Positions 15,678-23,894 of a stretch of DNA of 25,667 nucleotides are shown one piece after another. How positions within the stretch are numbered: position 1 is the stretch's first letter; each line of letters opens with the position of its first letter. The DNA comes from JBHHZM01 sp046758065 (GTDB lineage: Bacteria; Pseudomonadota; Alphaproteobacteria; JAAXGF01): assembly GCA_046758065.1 (NCBI GenBank), contig JBHHZM010000035.1:1-25667 (forward strand). Reading direction: 5' to 3'. The notes beneath the pieces were generated by a model. The model worked only from the letters and a program-made list of their open reading frames with translations. It was not told the origin of the DNA and did not search any database. Position numbers and translations under genes: made by a program.

Positions 15678-17396
15678 ATGGCCGAGGTGGCAAAGATAGA
15701 GCGGGCGAACAGGCGTTCCGCCGGACAGATTTCGGGCGGTCACCTGGTCGCGAAGGCGCTCAAGAACGAAGGCATCGACGTCATCTTCACGCTCTGCGGC
15801 GGGCATATCATCGACATTTACGACGGCTGCCTCGACGAGGGCATCAAGATCATCGACGTCCGTCACGAGCAGGTGGCGGCGCATGCGGCGGACGGCTATG
15901 CGCGGGTGACCGGAAGACCCGGTTGCGCCGTGGTGACCGCCGGTCCCGGCACCACCGACGCGGTCACCGGCATCGCCAACGCGTTCCGCGCCGAGAGCCC
16001 GATGCTGATGATCGGCGGCCAGGGGGCGCTCGGCCAGCACAAGATGGGCTCGCTTCAGGACCTGCCGCACGTCGACATTCTCTCGCCGATCACCAAGTTC
16101 GCCGCGACCGTGCCAAGCACAGAACGCGTCGCCGATTTCGTATCGATGGCCTTTCGCGAATGTTACAACGGCGCGCCGGGCCCCTCGTTCCTCGAGATAC
16201 CCCGCGACATTCTCGACGCCGGGGTCGATATCGCCAGCGCCCGGATCCCGGCGGCCGGACATTACCGCGCTTCGCCCCGGCTGCTCGCCGATCCGGCCGA
16301 TATCGAAAGGGCGGCCGACGTTCTGGTCAAGTCGAAGCGGCCCTGCATTCTGCTCGGTACGCAGGTCTGGACCTGCCGGGCGAGCGACGCGGCGCGCGAG
16401 CTGGTGCGTGCGCTCAACATTCCGGCCTACATGAACGGTTCGGGCCGCGGCACCCTGCCGCCGGGCGATCCGCACCACATGCATCGCAGCCGCCGCTATG
16501 CCTTCGACAAGGCCGACGTCATCGTCATCGTCGGCACGCCGTTCGACTTCCGCATGGGCTACGGCAAGCGACTGCGCGCTGACGCCACCGTCATCCAGAT
16601 CGACCTTGATTACCGCACCGTGGGCAAGAACCGCGATATCTCGCTCGGCCTCGTGGGTCACGTCGGGCGCATTCTCTCGGCGATCACGGAAGCGACGAGC
16701 GGGCGCATCGACAACGGAGCAACCCGGCGTTCGGATTGGCTCGACGAACTGCGCGCCGAGGAGGCGGCGCGTTACGAGAAACTGCTGCCCCTGTTCAGGT
16801 CCGATGCGACGCCGATCAGCCCTTATCGCGTCGCCTACGAGATCAACGAGTTCCTTACCGAGGACACCATCTACATCGGCGACGGCGGCGACGTGGTGAC
16901 GATTTCGGCCCAGGCCGTACAACCGCGCGCGCCCGGCCACTGGATGGACCCGGGGCCACTCGGCACGCTCGGCGTCGGCGTGCCCTTCGCCATGGCGGCC
17001 AAGTTCGCCCGACCCGAAAAGGAAGTGTTCTGCTACTTCGGCGACGGCGCCTTCACGCTCACCGGCTGGGATTTCCAGACCTGCCAGCGCTTCGATCTGC
17101 CGTTTCTCGGCGTGATCGGCAACAACTCGGCGATGAACCAGATCCGCTTCGGCCAGATCGCCAAGTACGGACCGGAACGCGGCGAGGTGGCCAACGGGTT
17201 GGGCGACGTGCCGTTCGAGAAGTTCGCCGAGATGCTCGGCGGCTACGGCGAAGCGGTGCGCCAACCCGAGAACATTCGTCCGGCGCTCGAGCGCGCCCGC
17301 GAAGCGGTGAAATCGGGCACCTCGGCGCTCGTCAACATCTGGGTCAATCCCGACGAGTACGCGCCGGGGACCAAGAATCAGACCATGTACAAGTAA
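15678..17396 (+). CDS. Thiamine diphosphate enzyme, 2-hydroxyacyl-CoA lyase (ILVBL/HACL2)-like
   Basis: This 572-residue protein has the three domains of the acetolactate synthase-like ThDP superfamily. Catalytic Glu64 lies in VRHEQVAAHAADGYAR, and the ThDP-Mg motif runs GDG (455-457) to NN (482-483). The N-terminal CGGHIIDIYDG, VVTAGPGTTDAVTGIANA and GAPGPSFLEIP blocks most resemble ILVBL/HACL2. The Tyr-Glu pair expected in oxalyl-CoA decarboxylase (DYEE) is absent; GSLQDL sits there. It probably cleaves a 2-hydroxyacyl-CoA to formyl-CoA and an aldehyde or ketone, or decarboxylates a related CoA ester. GGAGGA 5 bases before the ATG at 15678 fixes the start. The downstream frc strongly suggests a CoA-ester substrate. 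Acetolactate synthase-like activity cannot be excluded. Confidence 0.82.
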   Translation: MAEVAKIERANRRSAGQISGGHLVAKALKNEGIDVIFTLCGGHIIDIYDGCLDEGIKIIDVRHEQVAAHAADGYARVTGRPGCAVVTAGPGTTDAVTGIANAFRAESPMLMIGGQGALGQHKMGSLQDLPHVDILSPITKFAATVPSTERVADFVSMAFRECYNGAPGPSFLEIPRDILDAGVDIASARIPAAGHYRASPRLLADPADIERAADVLVKSKRPCILLGTQVWTCRASDAARELVRALNIPAYMNGSGRGTLPPGDPHHMHRSRRYAFDKADVIVIVGTPFDFRMGYGKRLRADATVIQIDLDYRTVGKNRDISLGLVGHVGRILSAITEATSGRIDNGATRRSDWLDELRAEEAARYEKLLPLFRSDATPISPYRVAYEINEFLTEDTIYIGDGGDVVTISAQAVQPRAPGHWMDPGPLGTLGVGVPFAMAAKFARPEKEVFCYFGDGAFTLTGWDFQTCQRFDLPFLGVIGNNSAMNQIRFGQIAKYGPERGEVANGLGDVPFEKFAEMLGGYGEAVRQPENIRPALERAREAVKSGTSALVNIWVNPDEYAPGTKNQTMYK

Positions 17397-17437
17397 CTCC
17401 GGGGCAACCGGAACGTCGTTTGGTAACGAGGAAAAAG

Positions 17438-18679
17438 ATGGGAAAAGCACTCGACGGCATCCGCATTCTCGACATGACCCATGTCCAGTCGGGGCCGACC
17501 TGCACGCAAATTCTGGCCTGGTTGGGGGCGGACGTCATCAAGGTCGAACTGCCGGGCCGCGGCGACATCACCCGGATCCAGCTTCGCGATCTGCCCGATG
17601 TCGACAGCCTCTACTTCACGATGCTCAACTGCAACAAGCGGAGCATCACCTGCAACACCAAGACCCCGAAAGGCAGGGAAATCTTCACTGAGCTGCTCAA
17701 GGCTTGCGACGTCATCGTCGAGAACTTCGCACCCGGCGCGCTCGCGCGTCAGGGGTTCGCCTGGGAGCGCATCCGGGAGATCAACCCGCGCATCATCTAC
17801 GCTTCGATCAAGGGTTTCGGCCCCGGACCGTACGAGGACTGCAAGGTTTACGAGAACGTCGCCCAGTGCACGGGCGGCTCCGCCAGCACGACCGGTTTCG
17901 ACGACGGTCCTCCGCTTGTCACTGGCGCGCAGATCGGCGATTCGGGCACCGGCATCCACTGCCTCGCCGGCATTCTCGCGGCTCTGATCCAGCGCGAAAA
18001 ATCGGGCCGCGGCCAGCGCGTCGAGGTTTCCATGCAGGATGCGGTGCTCAACCTCTGCCGCGTCAAAATGCGCGACCAGCAGCGCCTCGCCCACGGACCG
18101 CTCAAGGAATATCCGCAATACCCCAACGGGACGTTCGGCGATGCGGTGCCGCGCGCCGGCAATGCCTCGGGCGGCGGGCAGCCCGGCTGGGCGGTGAAGT
18201 GCAAGGGCGGCGGACCCGACGACTACCTTTACGTCATCATTCAGCCGCAGGGCTGGGAGCGGCTGATGAAGGTCATCGGCCATGAGGAACTGATCGACGA
18301 TCCGGAGTGGGCGACGCCCGAGGCGCGTCTGCCGAAACTCGACCGCTGCTTCGCCCTGGTCGAGGAATGGACGCTCACCAAGCACAAGATCGAAGCGATG
18401 AACATCCTCAACGAGCACAACGTTCCCTGCGGTCCCATCCTCAACATGAAGGATCTGATGGAGGACGAATCGCTCGCCGCGCGCGAAACGGTGGTCGAGG
18501 TCGAACATCCCGAACGCGGCGTCTTCAAGACCGTCGGGTGCCCGATCAAGCTTTCCGACAACAAGGTCGAAATCAGGACGTCGCCGCTTCTGGGCGAACA
18601 TACCGAGGAGGTTCTCAAGGAAGTTCTCGGTTACGGCGACGCCGAAATCGCGGCGGCGCGGGAGGAAGGCGCGATTTAA
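17438..18679 (+). CDS. frc: Formyl-CoA:oxalate CoA-transferase (class III, CaiB/BaiF family)
   Basis: This 413-residue enzyme aligns along its whole length with E. coli Frc (416 residues) from memory. Matching blocks include VQSGPTCTQILAWLGADVIK, FTMLNCNKRSI, YENVAQ, ASTTGF and QYPNGTFGDAVPR. The catalytic aspartate is Asp168 (IGDSGTG); Gln17 and Tyr138 match known active-site residues. The mobile glycine loop reads SGGGQ, with serine at its first position. Frc moves CoA from formyl-CoA to oxalate or a similar acid. It follows the ThDP enzyme gene, as frc pairs with oxc in oxalate users, but the partner here is not a canonical Oxc, so the acceptor may be another acid. GAGGA precedes the ATG. 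Confidence 0.93.
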   Translation: MGKALDGIRILDMTHVQSGPTCTQILAWLGADVIKVELPGRGDITRIQLRDLPDVDSLYFTMLNCNKRSITCNTKTPKGREIFTELLKACDVIVENFAPGALARQGFAWERIREINPRIIYASIKGFGPGPYEDCKVYENVAQCTGGSASTTGFDDGPPLVTGAQIGDSGTGIHCLAGILAALIQREKSGRGQRVEVSMQDAVLNLCRVKMRDQQRLAHGPLKEYPQYPNGTFGDAVPRAGNASGGGQPGWAVKCKGGGPDDYLYVIIQPQGWERLMKVIGHEELIDDPEWATPEARLPKLDRCFALVEEWTLTKHKIEAMNILNEHNVPCGPILNMKDLMEDESLAARETVVEVEHPERGVFKTVGCPIKLSDNKVEIRTSPLLGEHTEEVLKEVLGYGDAEIAAAREEGAI

Positions 18680-18708
18680 CCGGAAAACCGGACGGGGAGG
18701 GAGGAATC

Positions 18709-19626
18709 ATGCGGATCGTCGTCAACGGGCAACAGGCCTTCGGCAAGGCCGTTCTCGAGGCGTTGCTCGACCGGGACGAGGACGTGGTCGCCGTATACTG
18801 CGCCCCCGACAAACCCGGCGGCAGGCTCGATCCGCTCAAGGAGGCGGCGCTCACGCGCGGTCTTCCGGTCTATCAGCCGGCGTCGTTCAAGGCGCCCGAA
18901 GTGCTCGACGAATTCAGGGCGCTCGAGCCCGACCTCGGGGTCATGGCCTACGTCATCCTGCTGGTGCCAGAGACGATTCTCAACGCGCCGACCCACGGCA
19001 CCATCCAGTACCACCCCTCGCTGCTGCCGATGCACCGTGGCCCGAGCGCGATCAACTGGCCGATCATCCAGGGCGAAACGAAGACGGGCCTCACCGTTTT
19101 CTGGCCCGACAAGGGGCTCGATACCGGCCCGATCCTGCTTCAGAAGGAAATCGAGATCGGTCCCGACGACACCCTGGGCAGCGTTTACTTCGACCGGCTC
19201 TACCCCATGGGCATCGAGGCGATCGTCGAGGCGGTCGACATGGTCAGGGCGGGAACGGCGCCGCGGATCGCTCAGGACGAGTCCCGGGCGACCTACGAGG
19301 GCTGGTGCCGTAGAGCGGACGTATCGATCGACTGGTCGCGCCCGGTAGGCGAGGTCTATAATCTGATCCGCGGCGCCAACCCGCAGCCCGGCGCCTGGAC
19401 GCGGCGCGGGAGCGAAATCTTGCAGATCTACGACGCGGCAAAACTGACTGCGGCGGATGGCGCAAGCCCCGGCGAGGTCATCGCCGTGAGTTCCGAAGGT
19501 TTCGCCGTTGCGGCGCGCGAGGGACAGATCCTCGTCAAACGCGTGCGTCTCGACGGCGGGCAGAAAATGCCGGCGGACGAATTCGCCGCCGCCGTGGACC
19601 TCGGCCCGGGAGCCGTTCTGGGCTGA
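18709..19626 (+). CDS. Stand-alone 10-formyl-THF hydrolase domain protein (ALDH1L1 N-terminal-like formyltransferase)
   Basis: This 305-residue protein has an N-terminal formyltransferase domain (about 1-195) and a C-terminal Fmt-like domain (about 200-305). It resembles the folate-binding hydrolase half of eukaryotic 10-formyl-THF dehydrogenase (ALDH1L1) more than methionyl-tRNA formyltransferase: YHPSLLPMHRG, SAINWPII, FWPDKGLDTGPIL and GAWT blocks all match. The catalytic pair His102 and Asp138 keep the ALDH1L1 spacing of 36. The position before Tyr-His, asparagine in typical formyltransferases, is Gln100. It probably hydrolyses 10-formyl-THF or moves a formyl group between folate and another carrier. 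With frc just upstream, formyl-CoA is the obvious partner (inference). GGAGGGAGG precedes the ATG. Confidence 0.85.
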   Translation: MRIVVNGQQAFGKAVLEALLDRDEDVVAVYCAPDKPGGRLDPLKEAALTRGLPVYQPASFKAPEVLDEFRALEPDLGVMAYVILLVPETILNAPTHGTIQYHPSLLPMHRGPSAINWPIIQGETKTGLTVFWPDKGLDTGPILLQKEIEIGPDDTLGSVYFDRLYPMGIEAIVEAVDMVRAGTAPRIAQDESRATYEGWCRRADVSIDWSRPVGEVYNLIRGANPQPGAWTRRGSEILQIYDAAKLTAADGASPGEVIAVSSEGFAVAAREGQILVKRVRLDGGQKMPADEFAAAVDLGPGAVLG

Positions 19627-19688
19627 AGCGCTCGCCGCGTGCTGGTGAGTCCGCGTCAGGCAGAGAGCAAGAACGGAGGTGACATGCG

Positions 19689-20129
19689 ATGAGAGTCGAA
19701 GCAATCGTCACATCGAACAACGCCCCGGTCGTCACCACGCGGCCCGATGCCCCGATCGCCGAGGTCGCCGAAGCTCTGGCGGCCGAAGGCAGCGGCGCCG
19801 TGGTCGCTCGCGACGCCGACGGCAAGCTCGCCGGCATCATTTCCGAGCGCGACCTGGTGCGTGGCCTCAAGGAGCACGGCGACCGTCTGCTTGGCATGCG
19901 CGCCGATGAACTGATGACGCGCTCGGTCGTCACCTGTGCGCCCGAGAGCAGCGTCGAGAACGTGATGGAGCTGATGGCCGCGCACAACATTCGCCATATC
20001 CCGGTGGTCGATATGGACGAAGTGTTGGTCGGCGTCATCAGTATCCTCGACATCGTCAGGTCGCGGCTCGCAGAGGTTGAAACCGAATACGGCACGCTTC
20101 GGGACTTCATGACGACCCGGATCGAGTAA
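19689..20129 (+). CDS. Tandem CBS-domain protein
   Basis: This 146-residue cytosolic protein consists of two CBS motifs (a Bateman module). The first covers about residues 1-60 (GIISERDLVR at 49-58) and the second about 72-128 (HIPVVD at 103-108, GVISILDIV at 115-123). CBS pairs bind adenine nucleotides and act as energy or cofactor sensors; no catalytic domain is attached. It ends the formyl-CoA cluster, about 60 bases after the formyltransferase gene, and could tune its enzymes; that is inference. GGAGG lies upstream, and a two-codon frame (ATG CGA TGA at 19684) overlaps the start. It converges with the FAD oxidase gene, 24 bases away. Confidence 0.88.
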   Translation: MRVEAIVTSNNAPVVTTRPDAPIAEVAEALAAEGSGAVVARDADGKLAGIISERDLVRGLKEHGDRLLGMRADELMTRSVVTCAPESSVENVMELMAAHNIRHIPVVDMDEVLVGVISILDIVRSRLAEVETEYGTLRDFMTTRIE

Positions 20130-20153
20130 GCGCGTCCGAGGCGCGAAGAACGC

Positions 20154-21458
20154 TCAGCGCCCGAAGCGGTCGAGCAGGCGGTACCACGCGACGGCGCCGG
20201 CGAGGAACCACGGCGTCCCGTCGTAGAGCGGCCGGGTCTCGAAGACGAGGCCGTCGAAAGCGGTGTGGCCCTCGGGCGCGCCCAGCACCTTGAGCGCCGC
20301 CTTGTGCCCCAGATAAGTGCCCATCGCCACGCCCGAGCCGCAGTAGCCCATGGCGTAGTGCAGCCCGTCGTGCACGCCGATGTGCGGCAGGTGGTCGAAA
20401 GTAAAGGCGACGAAGCCCATCCACGAATGGGTGATCCGCACCTGCGCGAGTTCGGGAAAGATCGTGGTCATGATGGCGTGCAGCTTGGGACCGCTGAGCG
20501 CGGGGTCGGTCTCGGCAAGCGCGACGCGACCGCCGAACACCACGCGCCGCCGGTCGGGCGAGGCGCGGAAGTAAAGCACCACGCGCCGGGTGTCATTGAG
20601 CACGCGGTTCTTCGGCATCAACCGCTCGATGATCGCCGGATCGAGCGGCTCGGTCGCGATCATGTAGCTGCCGATCGGAATGACCCGGCGACGCAGCGCC
20701 GGCAGGGCGGCGTGGTCGCGGGTATAACCGTTGGTCGCGACGATCACGTTGCCCGCGGCGAGCCTGCCCTGCGGCGTCGTCAGTTCGAAACCCGCGCCCG
20801 ACCGTGCGATGCGGGTCACCGGCGTATGCGCCATGACCCGAACACCCGCGGCAAGCGTCCGGTCGAGCAGTCCGTGGTGATAGAGCGCCGGCTGCAAAGC
20901 CGCGTGATTCGGCTTCACTGCGCCGCCGTAGTAGATGTCGCTGCCGATTTCGCCGTGCTGCTCGCCGCGCGGCACCGCGTGGCACTCGACGCCGAGCTCG
21001 CGGCGCAGCGTTTCGCAGTCACGCGCCAGCGTCTCGTAGTGCTCCGGCCGGTGGGCGCCGATGAAACGTCCGGGGCGGATGAAATCGCATTCGATCCGCT
21101 CGCGTTCGATGAAGCCGGCGAGGAATTCGAGCGAGGCCAGCCCTTCCCGATACATCGCGAGCGCCCGCTCCCGTCCGTAGCGCGCGCTCAACTCGTCGAG
21201 GCCCGGTTTGAGCCCGGCGCCGCATTGTCCGCCGTTGCGCGAGCTGCATCCGAAGCCGGCCTGCCCGGCGTCGAGGACGACCACGCCGCGCCCTTCGCGC
21301 GCCAGCGTGAGCGCCGCCGCAAGTCCGGTATATCCCGCGCCGACCACGGCGACGTCGGTTTCGGCGGGAAGCGTTGTCTCGGGGAGGATGGGCCACGGCG
21401 CGTCCTCGATCCAGTAGGGTTCGAACTTGTGTTCGGGGGCGAACAGCGGATGGCTCAT
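20154..21458 (-). CDS. FAD-dependent amine oxidase (DAO family, PuuB-like)
   Basis: This 434-residue flavoprotein has the N-terminal dinucleotide motif VVGAGYTGLAAA (38-49), CSSRNGGQ, the middle substrate domain, and the C-terminal GYCGSGVAMGTYLG block of the DAO superfamily. It resembles gamma-glutamylputrescine oxidase (PuuB) and related enzymes that oxidise an amine with FAD and oxygen or a quinone. The substrate is not predictable. It is the last gene of a three-gene minus-strand run with a molybdenum hydroxylase subunit and a GGT-family hydrolase, which suggests breakdown of a glutamyl- or amino-substituted nitrogen compound. A GAGAGG precedes the ATG by about 11 bases. Confidence 0.86.
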   Translation of the reverse strand: MSHPLFAPEHKFEPYWIEDAPWPILPETTLPAETDVAVVGAGYTGLAAALTLAREGRGVVVLDAGQAGFGCSSRNGGQCGAGLKPGLDELSARYGRERALAMYREGLASLEFLAGFIERERIECDFIRPGRFIGAHRPEHYETLARDCETLRRELGVECHAVPRGEQHGEIGSDIYYGGAVKPNHAALQPALYHHGLLDRTLAAGVRVMAHTPVTRIARSGAGFELTTPQGRLAAGNVIVATNGYTRDHAALPALRRRVIPIGSYMIATEPLDPAIIERLMPKNRVLNDTRRVVLYFRASPDRRRVVFGGRVALAETDPALSGPKLHAIMTTIFPELAQVRITHSWMGFVAFTFDHLPHIGVHDGLHYAMGYCGSGVAMGTYLGHKAALKVLGAPEGHTAFDGLVFETRPLYDGTPWFLAGAVAWYRLLDRFGR

Positions 21459-21494
21459 GCCGTGCGGTCCTCTCGAGCCCGTCTTGCGGCGAGA

Positions 21495-23840
21495 TCAGGC
21501 AGCCGCATTCTTGGTTTCGCCGTCGCGCGGCACGGGGCGGCCCTGAGCCGCGCGCCAGACGCGTTCGGGCGAGAGCGGCATGTCGATGTGGCGCACCCCG
21601 AACCCGGCGAGCGCATCGACCACCGCGTTGACCACGGCGGCAAGCGCCCCGGTCGCGCCGGCCTCGCCGACTCCTTTCACGCCGAGCGCGTTGGTGGTGC
21701 AGGGCAGCTCGTTGAAGGCGGTCGAGAACGTCGGCAGATCGTCGGCGCGCGGTAGGCCGTAGTCCAACAGCGAACCGCTGAGAAGCTGGCCCGTTTCCGC
21801 ATCGTAGGCGCAGTTTTCGAACAGGGCCTGCCCGATGCCCTGTGCGACGCCGCCGTGTATTTGCCCCTCGGCGAGCAGCGGATTGAGGACGCGGCCGACA
21901 TCGTCGACCGTCGTGTAGGCGACGATCTCGACCCGGCCGGTTTCGGGATCGACCTCGACTTCGCAGACGTGGCTGCCGTTGGCGTAGGTCCGCGCCCGGG
22001 CGCGATACCGGGCGCGTGCCACCAGCCCGGCGCCGTTTCCCCCTTCGTTGGCGGCGCGGGCGACCTCGGCGATGGTGACGGCGCGGTCCGAGTCCGGGGC
22101 ACGGAAACGGCCGTCGGCGAAGTCGATATCGGCGACCGGCGCCGCGAGCAGATCGCCGGCGATCCGCTTGCCGGTCTCGACCAGCGTTTCGAGCGCTTCG
22201 GCGAGCGCGACGCCGCCGACGCTCAGGGCGCTCGATCCACCGGTGCCCTGGCCGTATGCGACGCGCGCCGTGTCGCCCTGGATCACCTCTACGGCGTCGA
22301 TGTCGAGACCGAGACCGGCGGCGACCATCTGGGCGTAGGCCGTTTCGTGCCCCTGACCGCCCGATTGGGTGCCGATCGCGAGCGTTGCCGCGCCATTCTC
22401 GTTGAGCGCGAGTTCGGCGATCTCGTCCTTTGTCCCGCCGTTGATCTTGACGTAGCTGGCGACGCCGAGGCCCCGGCGCTTGCCGGTGCGTTGGGAAGCG
22501 CGCCGCCGTTCGCCGAAGCCCGCCGCATCGGCCTGCGCGAGCGCCGCCTCCAGGCAGGCGGCGAAATCGCCGCTGTCGTAGGTTTCGTCCATTGCGGTGG
22601 TGTACGGCATCGCCGCGGCGGGGACGAAGTTGCGCTGTCTGAGCTCGATCGGAGAGACGCCGAGCTCGGCGGCGGCCTTGTCGACCAGCCGCTCGATGAC
22701 GTAGATGCCCTCGGGCCGGCCCGCGCCGCGATAGGCGAAGGTCATCACCGTGTTGGTGACGATCGCCTTGACGCTCACGTGGCAGGCGGCGATGTCGTAG
22801 CACCCGGTGATCGCGGCGGCGTACCCCTGCGTCGGGATGAAACGCGCCCGCGGCGCGATGTAGGCGCCGAGGTTGGCGAGCGTCGCGACGCGGACGGCGC
22901 GAAAGCGGCCGTCGGCGTCGAGCGCGAGTTCGGCGCGGGTCACGTGATCGCGGGCGTGCAGGTCGCTGACGATCGCCTCGCCGCGCTCGGCGACCCATTT
23001 GACCGGCCGCCCGAGTCTGCGCGCCGCCCACAGGACGAGCGCCTGTTCGACCGTCGCCGTACCCCTGAGCCCGAAACCGCCGCCGACGTCGGGCGTGATC
23101 ACGCGCAGCGCGCTTTCGGGCAGTCCGAGCAGATGTTCGGCGAGCAGCGCGCGGATGCCGTGGACGCCCTGCGACGGCGCGTAGAGGGTATGGATGCCGG
23201 CGTCCCGGTCATAATCGCCGATGGCGGCGACGGGCTCCATCGGCATCGGCATCACCCGGTTGTCGACGAGTTCGATCCGGGTGACGTGCCGGGCTTCGTC
23301 GAAGGCCCGTTCGACCGCGCCGGAATCGCCGGTTTCCCAGTCGAGCGAGACGTTGCCGGGCGCCTCGGGCCAGATCTGCGGAGCGCCCTCGGCGACCGCG
23401 GCGGCCACGTCGCCGACCGCCGGCAGCGGGGTATACGTCACCTCGATCGATTCTGCGGCGTCGCGCGCCCGGGCCGCGCTCTCGGCGACGACGACGGCGA
23501 CGCACTCGCCAACGTACCGCACCCGGCCCCGCGCCAGCACCGGCCGGACCGGAGAGGCCGGCGCGCTGCCGTCGCGGTTCTTGAGATCGTCAAGCGGAGG
23601 CAGAACGCCAAGCCCGTCGGCTTCCGCGTCGGCGCCGGTGAGGACGGCGAGAACGCCCGGCAAGCCGCGTGCGGCTGCGGCGTCGATCGCGCCAACCTCG
23701 GCGTGGGCGTGGGGCGAGCGCAGGATGTGGGCAAAAACCTGACCCGGCAGGTCGATGTCCGCGGTAAAGCGTCCCCGGCCGGTCAGCAGGCGCGCATCTT
23801 CCTTGCGCAACACGGACTCGCCGAAACCGTCGCCGTTCAT
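21495..23840 (-). CDS. Xanthine dehydrogenase-family molybdopterin-binding subunit (form II CoxL-like)
   Basis: This 781-residue protein is the molybdenum-cofactor large subunit of the xanthine oxidase family. The active-site loop AYRGAGR (369-375) is the form II CoxL signature, differing from the AYxCSFR of true carbon monoxide dehydrogenases. Cofactor blocks VGGGFG (253-258) and GVKGVGEAGATG, with catalytic Glu726, are present. Such subunits hydroxylate heterocycles or aldehydes, passing electrons to an iron-sulphur (CoxS) and a FAD (CoxM) subunit. Neither partner gene occurs in the window, so this is an orphan here; partners may be elsewhere. GAGGG precedes the ATG. The upstream GGT gene ends 54 bases away. 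Confidence 0.9.
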   Translation of the reverse strand: MNGDGFGESVLRKEDARLLTGRGRFTADIDLPGQVFAHILRSPHAHAEVGAIDAAAARGLPGVLAVLTGADAEADGLGVLPPLDDLKNRDGSAPASPVRPVLARGRVRYVGECVAVVVAESAARARDAAESIEVTYTPLPAVGDVAAAVAEGAPQIWPEAPGNVSLDWETGDSGAVERAFDEARHVTRIELVDNRVMPMPMEPVAAIGDYDRDAGIHTLYAPSQGVHGIRALLAEHLLGLPESALRVITPDVGGGFGLRGTATVEQALVLWAARRLGRPVKWVAERGEAIVSDLHARDHVTRAELALDADGRFRAVRVATLANLGAYIAPRARFIPTQGYAAAITGCYDIAACHVSVKAIVTNTVMTFAYRGAGRPEGIYVIERLVDKAAAELGVSPIELRQRNFVPAAAMPYTTAMDETYDSGDFAACLEAALAQADAAGFGERRRASQRTGKRRGLGVASYVKINGGTKDEIAELALNENGAATLAIGTQSGGQGHETAYAQMVAAGLGLDIDAVEVIQGDTARVAYGQGTGGSSALSVGGVALAEALETLVETGKRIAGDLLAAPVADIDFADGRFRAPDSDRAVTIAEVARAANEGGNGAGLVARARYRARARTYANGSHVCEVEVDPETGRVEIVAYTTVDDVGRVLNPLLAEGQIHGGVAQGIGQALFENCAYDAETGQLLSGSLLDYGLPRADDLPTFSTAFNELPCTTNALGVKGVGEAGATGALAAVVNAVVDALAGFGVRHIDMPLSPERVWRAAQGRPVPRDGETKNAAA

Positions 23841-23894
23841 GCGTCACCCTCACAACTCCCCGCCGCCCCCTTCGCGCCGGCGGAGGACTGCCCT

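Noticed and set aside
15678..17396. Annotation as oxalyl-CoA decarboxylase (oxc)
   Set aside because: Tempting because of adjacent frc, but the Oxc-specific Tyr-Glu region is GSLQDL here and the N-terminal GGHI and TAGPG blocks resemble ILVBL/HACL2. The activity stays open.
15630..17450. A 606-codon minus-strand open frame opposite the ThDP enzyme
   Set aside because: The plus strand carries an intact ThDP enzyme with all catalytic motifs and a strong ribosome binding site; the minus frame has no recognisable domain.
18709..19626. Annotation as methionyl-tRNA formyltransferase (fmt)
   Set aside because: The pattern around YHPSLLPMHRG and SAINW follows the ALDH1L1 hydrolase domain, and the context is a formyl-CoA cluster, not def/rsmB.
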